From assembly GCF_039536205.1 (NCBI RefSeq), contig NZ_BAAAYL010000001.1:6076001-6140000 (forward strand): DNA of 64,000 nt, given 5' to 3'. This stretch comes from Streptomyces sannanensis (GTDB taxonomy: Bacteria; Actinomycetota; Actinomycetes; Streptomycetales; Streptomycetaceae). This document shows positions 57,871-64,000 of this stretch, piece after piece. The translations under genes were made by a program, and so were the position numbers. Position 1 is the stretch's first letter, and each line of letters begins with the position of its first letter. Under the pieces are notes generated by a model that saw only the letters and a list, made by a program, of their open reading frames with translations, was not told the origin of the DNA and did no database searches.

Positions 57871-57881
57871 ACCTATTAGGT
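57871..57881. promoter_or_regulatory. Possible GntR operator in the gntR-gntK intergenic region
   Basis: ACCTATTAGGT, with perfect 5-bp arms around one central base, lies 54 bp before gntK and 74 bp before gntR in the divergent promoter region. It is a candidate only; a second AAGACTTTTAC-like half lies nearby. Confidence 0.4.
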
Positions 57882-57954
57882 ACGACTTATTCAAGTCCAT
57901 GTGATGTAAAAGTCTTACTTTTTCTCTGTGAAGGCTGCCCCGTAGGCTGAGGCC

Positions 57955-58656
57955 ATGACGACTGAGGGGCGGGGGCAGCACGCCCGGGTACTGGAATGCC
58001 TCGGCCCTGCGATCACCGCGGGCGAGTACCGGCCGGGCAGCGTGCTCCGCACCGATGAGCTCGCCCAGCGCTTCGAGGTGTCCCGCACCGTCGTCCGAGA
58101 GGTGATCCGGGTCCTGGAGTCCATGCACCTGGTGGAGTCGCGGCGCCGGGTGGGTGTGACCGTACGCCCCACCGAAGAGTGGAACGTCTACGATCCGCGG
58201 GTCATCCGCTGGCGTCTGGCCGGCGCCGACCGCCCCCGTCAACTGCGCTCGCTGACCGTGCTGCGCTCCGCGGTGGAGCCGGTCGCTGCGGGGCTCGCCG
58301 CCCGCAATGCCACCCCCGAGCAGTGCGCCGAGCTCACCGACCATGCCCTCGGCATGGTCGCAACCTCCCGCGGCCGGCAGCTCGACGCGTATCTGGTGCA
58401 CGATGTCGCTTTCCACCGGGTGGTGCTCACGGCCTCCGGCAACGAGATGTTCGCGCGGCTCGGCGATGTGGTCGCCGCCGTCCTCGGCGGACGTACCCAG
58501 CACCATGTGATGTTCGAGGACCCTGACCCCGCCGCCGTCACCCTGCATGTCCAGGTCGCGGAGGCCGTTCGCGAACGGGACGCCGTGCGCGCGGAAGAAC
58601 TGACCCGGGAGATCACTCTCGGTGCGCTGCAGGAACTGGACGTCCTGGCCCCGTGA
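57955..58656 (+). CDS. gntR: GntR-family regulator with FCD domain, gluconate repressor
   Basis: 233 residues. The N-terminal winged helix (LAQRFEVSRTVVREVIRVLESM, residues about 37-58) is followed by the helical FCD effector domain (residues about 95-225, with VLRSAVEPVAAGLAARNAT and VHDVAFHRVVLTASGNEMF). It is divergent from gntK-gntP with an inverted repeat between, the classical gluconate operon layout in Streptomyces. Gluconate or 6-phosphogluconate is the probable inducer. Confidence 0.92.
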   Translation: MTTEGRGQHARVLECLGPAITAGEYRPGSVLRTDELAQRFEVSRTVVREVIRVLESMHLVESRRRVGVTVRPTEEWNVYDPRVIRWRLAGADRPRQLRSLTVLRSAVEPVAAGLAARNATPEQCAELTDHALGMVATSRGRQLDAYLVHDVAFHRVVLTASGNEMFARLGDVVAAVLGGRTQHHVMFEDPDPAAVTLHVQVAEAVRERDAVRAEELTREITLGALQELDVLAP

Positions 58657-58870
58657 CGGCTTGTTTGAGCCTTCCTTGAGGTTCGGAGAGGACTTTGGGC
58701 CTGTCTTGGGCTCGAACGGTCACGTAACTCGCCGGTAGGTGATGTTCACCACTGCGAAATATCGCGGACACCCTGGAACATGGGTTTTCGGCCCTACGCC
58801 GCCCGTGACCATCTCCCTCACCGGCGTACGGTGACGCCCGCTCGACCCCTCACCGAAGGCGAACAACTAC

Positions 58871-60343
58871 GTGAGTGACCGCACCATCACCGCGGCCGAC
58901 ATCGGTTCAGCCGCCACACCCCCGGCGGCGGACTCCCCGCACATCGACGCCGGTGACGCCGGTTACAGCAAGGACCTGAAGTCCCGCCACATCAACATGA
59001 TCGCGATCGGCGGCGCGATCGGTACCGGCCTCTTCCTGGGCGCGGGCGGCCGCCTCGCGGGCGCGGGCCCCTCGCTCGCCATCGCGTACGCGGTCTGCGG
59101 AGTCTTCGCCTTCTTCGTGGTGCGCGCGCTCGGTGAGCTGGTCCTCTATCGGCCCTCCTCCGGTGCCTTCGTCTCGTACGCCCGTGAGTTCATGGGCGAG
59201 AAAGGTGCCTACACCGCCGGCTGGCTGTACTTCCTGAACTGGTCCACCACGGCCGTCGCCGACATCACGGCCGCCGCGACCTACGCCCACTTCTGGGCGA
59301 TGTTCAGCGACATCCCGCAGTGGGTGCTGGCTCTGATCGCCCTCGCGGTCGTCCTCACCGCCAACCTCATCTCGGTGAGGTACTTCGGCGAGATGGAGTT
59401 CTGGTTCGCGATCATCAAGGTTGCCGCGCTGGTGAGCTTCATGTGTGTCGGCATCTTCCTGATCGTCACCCAGCACGACGTCGGCGGTCACACGCCGGGC
59501 CTGCACACCATCACCGAAAACGGTGGACTCTTCCCGTCCGGCGTGCTGCCCATGCTGATGGTCGTCCAGGGTGTCGTCTTCGCCTACGCCTCGGTCGAAC
59601 TGTGCGGTGTCGCCGCGGGCGAGATCAAGAACCCCGAGAAGATCATGCCGAAGGCGATCAACTCGATCATGTGGCGTGTGGGCCTTTTCTACGTCGGCTC
59701 GGTCGTGCTGCTCGCCCTGCTGCTGCCGTACACCGCGTACTCCGGCGACGAGAGTCCCTTCGTGACGGTCTTCGACAAGCTCGGCATCCCCGGCGCGGCC
59801 GGCGTCATGAACCTCGTCGTTCTGACCGCCGCCCTGTCCAGCCTGAACTCCGGCCTGTACTCCACCGGCCGGATCCTTCGCTCGATGTCGATGGCGGGCT
59901 CCGCACCCAAGTTCACCGGGCTCATGAACAAGGGCCAGGTCCCCTACGGTGGCATCCTGCTCACCGCGGCCTTCGGCGTCCTCGGTGTCGGCCTGAACTT
60001 CGTCATGCCGGGCCAGGCCTTCGAGATCGTCCTCAACCTCGCGTCGATCGGCATCCTCGGCACCTGGGCGATGATCATGATCTGCTCGCTGCTCTTCTGG
60101 CGGCGATCGCAGGACGGCCGGGTGACGCGTCCGGGCTACAAGCTGCCCTGGGCCCCGTACACGCAGATCGTCACGCTCTTCTTCCTGGCGTCCGTGCTGG
60201 TCCTGATGTGGCTGGGCGGCGGCGTGGGCCGTGCGACCGTGTACTGCCTCCCGCTCATCGCCGCGGCCCTGGTCGGCGGCTGGTACCTGGTCCGCGGCCG
60301 GGTCATGGCGCTGACCGCGCAGCGGCGGACCGAAGAGGTCTGA
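58871..60343 (+). CDS. Amino acid permease (AAT family, AnsP/CycA-like)
   Basis: 490 residues from GTG 58871. There are twelve membrane spans. The first is NMIAIGGAIGTGLFLGAG, containing the GAIGTGLF motif typical of the AAT family. VYASVELCGVAAGE-type sequence (FAYASVELCGVAAGEIKNP) lies in TM6, and the PAEEV-like tail is short. AAT permeases import asparagine, D-serine/alanine or related amino acids with protons. The specific substrate is not settled. There is 214 bp upstream with no other gene. A 16-bp palindromic terminator follows. Confidence 0.9.
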   Translation: MSDRTITAADIGSAATPPAADSPHIDAGDAGYSKDLKSRHINMIAIGGAIGTGLFLGAGGRLAGAGPSLAIAYAVCGVFAFFVVRALGELVLYRPSSGAFVSYAREFMGEKGAYTAGWLYFLNWSTTAVADITAAATYAHFWAMFSDIPQWVLALIALAVVLTANLISVRYFGEMEFWFAIIKVAALVSFMCVGIFLIVTQHDVGGHTPGLHTITENGGLFPSGVLPMLMVVQGVVFAYASVELCGVAAGEIKNPEKIMPKAINSIMWRVGLFYVGSVVLLALLLPYTAYSGDESPFVTVFDKLGIPGAAGVMNLVVLTAALSSLNSGLYSTGRILRSMSMAGSAPKFTGLMNKGQVPYGGILLTAAFGVLGVGLNFVMPGQAFEIVLNLASIGILGTWAMIMICSLLFWRRSQDGRVTRPGYKLPWAPYTQIVTLFFLASVLVLMWLGGGVGRATVYCLPLIAAALVGGWYLVRGRVMALTAQRRTEEV

Positions 60344-60360
60344 CGGCCCCCTCCGACGGC

Positions 60361-60392
60361 AGACCCCCCGCACCGGCCGGTGCGGGGGGTCT
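60361..60392. terminator. Bidirectional terminator between the permease and the methyltransferase
   Basis: A perfect 32-bp palindrome, 16 bp per arm (centre CCGG), lies between two convergent stop codons. Confidence 0.8.
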
Positions 60393-60404
60393 GGCCGTCC
60401 CGGG

Positions 60405-61190
60405 TCAGGCGGTGGTGACCCGGATCTTGGACTGCTTGTGGGGGAGCTGCTCCCAGTCCTCCATCAGCCGGGCGGTGAGCCCGTGTGACCTGGCGAGTTC
60501 GACCAGTGTGTCCGTGCGGTAGTAGAAGTCCTCGCGCAGGACGTGGTGCTGCTTGCCCTCGGTGCGGTTGAAGGTGAAGTCGAAGAACGCGCCCGGGGCC
60601 ATGACGCGCGCGATGTGGGACAGACACTCGTCGATGACCGCGAGCGGGCAGTGGGAGAACACACTGTGCGCGTGCACCACCGTGAAGTGGCCGGCCGGCA
60701 GGGAGGCCAGGCGCAGGTCGCGTACGAGGCCGAGGTGGGGGAGCTTCTCCTGGAGGCCGCGCTCGGCCAGGGTGTCGCCGGCCGCGATGAGGATCTCGGG
60801 TGAGATGTCGATCCCGTGGTAGTGGCCGGTGTCCAGATGGTCGATGAACCGCCAGCCGGCGCGCAGATTGCCGCAGCCGATCTCCAGCATCCGGTCGTCG
60901 GGGGTGAGCCCGTGCCGTACCAGGTAGTCGAACTGCATCTGGCCGAGAGCGAGCCAGCGTTCCGGGGTCGCGCTGCCCACGGCACGCGAAGGGCTCTTCG
61001 CGGCGTCCGCCTTCATCACGGCCCGGTAGTAGGCCACATGATCGCGGGTGGTCAGCCGCAGCTTCCAGTCGCGGCCGAGCCGGCGCAGATGGGGGACCCA
61101 GCGGTCGGGGCGACGCACGGCGTATCGGATCTTGTGGGTGAGGGCCGCGCGGTTGGTCCTCATCCGCGCCGGGTCGGTGGTCCCGGTCAT
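60405..61190 (-). CDS. Class I SAM-dependent methyltransferase
   Basis: 261 residues. Motif I is MLEIGCGNLRAGWRFI (about residues 100-115), the beta2 acidic residue is in YHGIDISPEILIAA, and FTVVHAHSVFSHC and the MAPGAFFDFTF segment follow. The N-terminal 80 residues are basic and helical (IRYAVRRPDRWVPHLRRLGRDW), unusual for small-molecule methyltransferases. The acceptor is unknown. The gene is convergent with the permease; the start ATG 61190 is preceded by GAGG. Confidence 0.85.
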   Translation of the reverse strand: MTGTTDPARMRTNRAALTHKIRYAVRRPDRWVPHLRRLGRDWKLRLTTRDHVAYYRAVMKADAAKSPSRAVGSATPERWLALGQMQFDYLVRHGLTPDDRMLEIGCGNLRAGWRFIDHLDTGHYHGIDISPEILIAAGDTLAERGLQEKLPHLGLVRDLRLASLPAGHFTVVHAHSVFSHCPLAVIDECLSHIARVMAPGAFFDFTFNRTEGKQHHVLREDFYYRTDTLVELARSHGLTARLMEDWEQLPHKQSKIRVTTA

Positions 61191-61294
61191 CGTCGTACCT
61201 CCTGGTTGCCGTGTCTGCCGCCGATGAGCGGAAGGCGCACGGCCAGGGGCGGCCGGCTCCCCCGTGGGCCGGCCACCCCTGACGTGTCCCGTGC

Positions 61295-61507
61295 TCAGGC
61301 CGACTCGGTGGGCAGGCTCGCGTCCGTCCAGTCCTGGATTCCTTCGCGGTACTTGCGGACATCGGTGTACCCGAGGTGGATCAGCCGGCCGGCGACCTGG
61401 CCGCTGTTGGGGCAGGCCGAGTTGGAGCAGTATGTCACGATCGAGGCGCTTCGGTCGGGCAACACCTCGGCGGCCCGCGTGTCGACCTCGCCCGGAGCGA
61501 GCGCCAC
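61295..61507 (-). pseudogene. Rhodanese-like domain, probably truncated
   Basis: The C-terminal half of a rhodanese fold is clear: a PGEVD-type strand, VTYCSNSACPNSGQVAGRL with the active-site cysteine in YCSNSAC, then GYTDVRKYREGIQDW to the stop at 61295. Upstream of about residue 70 (counting from the GTG at 61507) the frame no longer resembles the N-terminal part, although it stays open to about 61648. Either it starts at that GTG as a very short protein or it has lost its head. It diverges from the mannosidase gene. Confidence 0.55.
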
Positions 61508-61678
61508 CGCACGAAGGGTGCCGCGTGCTTCGCCCAGGCCTGTGTCCAGGAGCCGACGACGCACCGGCGAACCCCTGAGGGCCGGTTCGAGGCGCGTGCC
61601 GTCGGGGAGAACTGTCGCGTGGCCGGTGCCGCAGTGCCTCGGTAACACCCGGCCTCTCACGACAACGGAGTCACCCGC

Positions 61679-64000
61679 ATGCATGACGACCGCAGCCTTG
61701 TCGAAGCCCGGCTCACGCGCGTCCTCGACGAGCGGATCCGGCCCGCCGTGTATCCCGAGCGGCTGCCGCTGGACGTCACCGTGTGGCACGCGCCGGGCGA
61801 ACCGGTGCCGGTGGCCGAGGGGCTGGCCGCCGGAACCGGGCCCATCGGTGTCGGCGACAGGTGGGGTGCTCCGTGGGGCACCAGCTGGTTCAAAGTCACC
61901 GGGGCCGTCCCGCAGGCCTGGGCCGGCCGGATCGTCGAGGCCCTGCTCGACCTCGGCTTCGACGAGTACATGCCCGGTTTCCAGTGCGAGGGCCTGGTGT
62001 ACCTCCCCGACGGCGCCCCCGTGAAGGGCCTCAGTCCCCGCAATCAGTGGGTGCGCATCGGGGCTCCCGTCACCGGGGGCGAGCAGGTCGTCCTGCACAT
62101 CGAGGCCGCTTCCAATCCGGTCGTCTTCGGCCCCCGCCCCTTCGTGCCCACCCTCTTGGGGGACAGAGGGACGGCAGGCAGCGAGCCGCAGTACCGGCTC
62201 GGCCGGATGGACCTCGCGGTCTTCGACCTCATGGTGTGGGAGCTCGTCCACGACCTGGAGGTGCTCGGGGAGCTGATGCGGGAACTTCCCGTCGACAGTG
62301 CCCGCCGCTGGGACATCCTGCGGGCGGTCGAACGGGCCCTGGACGCGGTCGACCTCCAGGATGTGAACTCCACGGCCATCGCCGCTCGCGAGCAGCTCAT
62401 CGAAGTGCTGGCCTCGCCCGCCCATCCGGCCGCCCATCACATCAGCGCGGTCGGCCACGCCCATATCGACTCCGCCTGGCTCTGGCCGCTGCGCGAGACC
62501 GTGCGCAAAGTGGCGCGTACCGCCTCCAATATGACCGCGCTGCTCGAGGACGAGCCGGACTTCGTCTTCACCATGTCGCAGGCGCAGCAGCTCGCCTGGA
62601 TCAAGGAACACCGTCCCGAGGTCTACGCGAGGGTGAAGAAGGCCGTGTCGGAGGGCCGTTTCGTGCCCACCGGGGGCATGTGGGTGGAGTCCGACACGAA
62701 CATGCCCGGCTCGGAGGCGATGGCCCGTCAGTTCGTCCACGGCAAGCGCTTCTTCATCGAGGAGTTCGGTATCGACAACGAGGAGGTGTGGCTGCCCGAC
62801 ACCTTCGGCTTCGCCGCCGGACTGCCGCAGATCATCAGGGCCGCGGGCGCGAAATGGCTGCTCACCCAGAAGATGTCGTGGAGCAGGACCAACACCTTCC
62901 CCCATCACACCTTCCTGTGGGAGGGCATCGACGGCTCCCGCGTCTTCACCCACTTCCCGCCCGTCGACACCTACAACTGCTCGATGCACGGCAGGGAAAT
63001 CGCCCACGCCGCAGCGAACTTCAAGGAGAAGGGAGCCGCCCGGCGGTCTCTCGCCCCGACCGGCTGGGGCGACGGAGGCGGCGGCACCACCCGTGAGATG
63101 GTCGCCAAGGCCGCCCGGCTGCGCAGCCTGGAGGGTTCGGCGACGGTCCGCTGGGAGGCGCCCACTGAGTTCTTCGCCAAGGCCGAGGCGGAGTACCCGA
63201 ACCCGCCCGTATGGGTCGGCGAGCTCTATCTGGAGCTGCACCGGGCCACCCTCACCAGCCAGGCACAGACCAAGCAGGGCAACCGGCGCAGCGAACACCT
63301 GCTGCGCGAAGCCGAGTTGTGGGCGGCCACCGCCGCCGTACGCGCCGGATTCCCCTATCCGCACCAACAGCTGGACCGCGTCTGGAAGACCGTGCTGCTG
63401 CACCAGTTCCATGACATCCTCCCGGGCTCCTCCATCGCCTGGGTACACAGGGAGGCCAGGCAGACCTACGCCGCGGTCGCGGCCGAACTCGGCGGCATCA
63501 TCGAGGCTGCCCAGAACGCGCTCGCCGGTGATGGCGGCACCGTCCTGGTCTTCAACGCCGCCCCGCACACCCGGCACGGTGTCGCCGCGGGCGGAGCCGC
63601 CCCGGCCGCCGCGGCCGGCCGGAAGCCGGTCATGGCTCCGCGCACGTCCGGAGGGTACGTCCTCGACAACGGCCTGCTCCGGGTCGAGATCGACGGACGC
63701 GGACTCGTTGTCTCGGCCTACGACATCCAGGCGCGCCGCGAAGCCCTCCCTCCCGGCGCCGCCGCCGGTCTCCTCCAACTTCACCAGGATCTGCCGAACA
63801 TGTGGGACGCCTGGGACGTCGACAGCTTCTACCGCAACACCGGCTCGGATCTGACCACGTCCGACCGCATCACCGCGAGCGAGGGCGGGACTTACGTCTC
63901 CGTACGCGTCGTACGCACCTTCGGCGACTCCACCGCCACCCAGGTCTTCACCCTCGCCGCCGGGGCGAAGCGCCTGGACATCGACACCGAGGTCGACTGG
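61679..64000 (+). CDS. GH38 alpha-mannosidase, 5' part
   Basis: The frame from ATG 61679 stays open to the window end (774 codons), so the C-terminus is missing. A short N-terminal beta domain (residues 1-240) precedes the GH38 barrel. Zinc ligands are visible in GHAHIDSAWLWP, and the catalytic nucleophile aspartate is in WVESDTNMPGSE. Another zinc histidine is in HQFHDILPGSS. WLPDTFGFAAGLPQI and the GWGDGGGGTT loop are typical. It hydrolyses alpha-mannosidic bonds of glycans. There is no signal peptide, so the enzyme is probably cytoplasmic. The rhodanese stub lies just upstream on the other strand. Confidence 0.9.
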   Translation, partial: MHDDRSLVEARLTRVLDERIRPAVYPERLPLDVTVWHAPGEPVPVAEGLAAGTGPIGVGDRWGAPWGTSWFKVTGAVPQAWAGRIVEALLDLGFDEYMPGFQCEGLVYLPDGAPVKGLSPRNQWVRIGAPVTGGEQVVLHIEAASNPVVFGPRPFVPTLLGDRGTAGSEPQYRLGRMDLAVFDLMVWELVHDLEVLGELMRELPVDSARRWDILRAVERALDAVDLQDVNSTAIAAREQLIEVLASPAHPAAHHISAVGHAHIDSAWLWPLRETVRKVARTASNMTALLEDEPDFVFTMSQAQQLAWIKEHRPEVYARVKKAVSEGRFVPTGGMWVESDTNMPGSEAMARQFVHGKRFFIEEFGIDNEEVWLPDTFGFAAGLPQIIRAAGAKWLLTQKMSWSRTNTFPHHTFLWEGIDGSRVFTHFPPVDTYNCSMHGREIAHAAANFKEKGAARRSLAPTGWGDGGGGTTREMVAKAARLRSLEGSATVRWEAPTEFFAKAEAEYPNPPVWVGELYLELHRATLTSQAQTKQGNRRSEHLLREAELWAATAAVRAGFPYPHQQLDRVWKTVLLHQFHDILPGSSIAWVHREARQTYAAVAAELGGIIEAAQNALAGDGGTVLVFNAAPHTRHGVAAGGAAPAAAAGRKPVMAPRTSGGYVLDNGLLRVEIDGRGLVVSAYDIQARREALPPGAAAGLLQLHQDLPNMWDAWDVDSFYRNTGSDLTTSDRITASEGGTYVSVRVVRTFGDSTATQVFTLAAGAKRLDIDTEVDW

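Noticed and set aside
61648..63784. Minus-strand frame continuing upstream of the rhodanese stub to 63784
   Set aside because: It is antisense to the GH38 gene and has no family features. Only the last 70 or so residues are rhodanese-like. Extending it would also require a TTA codon right after the GTG at about 61648.

Overview
The window is high-GC actinobacterial chromosome, almost certainly Streptomyces. The evidence is strong third-position GC bias, GTG/TTG starts, a DasR-like GlcNAc operator, a WhiJ-type regulator trio (XRE-DUF5753, DUF397, HATPase), modular secreted enzymes with signal peptides, a SoxR with its iron-sulfur motif, and Streptomyces-type insertion sequences (IS). No rRNA, tRNA, CRISPR array or phage module was found.

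Layout. 1-5.8 kb: end of a PD40 beta-propeller protein, a Tn3-type transposase relic, a threonine/serine dehydratase-like enzyme, and a secreted GH84 beta-N-acetylglucosaminidase preceded by a DasR-like box and a small coupled ORF. 6.0-13.96 kb: a four-gene ABC operon (ATPase, two large FtsX-type permeases, ATPase). 13.95-26.44 kb: a mobile-element district. Seven elements (three MITE-like repeats, two identical IS1182-family copies, one intact and one deleted IS701-family copy) abut head to tail, each junction being one shared CTAG. Then come a large secreted DNRLRE/amidase protein with a small overlapping membrane-anchored partner, an IS5 transposase stub and a third IS701 copy whose CTAG supplies the stop codon of the next gene.

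26.4-32.7 kb: a PEP-mutase-like enzyme coupled to a short P450-like protein with an ArsR-type regulator, two TetR regulators, a YiaAB membrane protein, a MaoC hydratase, SoxR and a Deinococcus-type RNA ligase. 32.8-39.5 kb: a gene graveyard with truncated VOC, WYL-regulator, CocE hydrolase and several transposase fragments among a few intact genes (methyltransferase, secreted phospholipase D-like protein, alpha/beta hydrolase). 39.5-43.3 kb: cytidine-deaminase-like enzyme, the WhiJ-type trio around a perfect palindrome, and an epimerase-like protein. 43.6-50 kb: a NamZ-like (DUF1343) secreted muramidase, a TetR locus whose two target genes (SDR and phosphotransferase/acyl-CoA dehydrogenase) are both damaged by deletion, an MBL hydrolase, a DUF202 pair and a NUDIX hydrolase. 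50-64 kb: KstD-like flavoprotein, APC permeases, GntR regulators, the gluconate genes gntR/gntK/gntP, a methyltransferase, a rhodanese stub and a GH38 alpha-mannosidase that runs off the right edge.

Main message: the CTAG tetranucleotide, rare in this GC-rich DNA and here coinciding with stop codons, acts as a self-renewing landing site for at least three unrelated element families. The whole 12.5-kb block 13954-26436 may sit in what was a single CTAG formed by the overlapping stop codons of two convergent genes.
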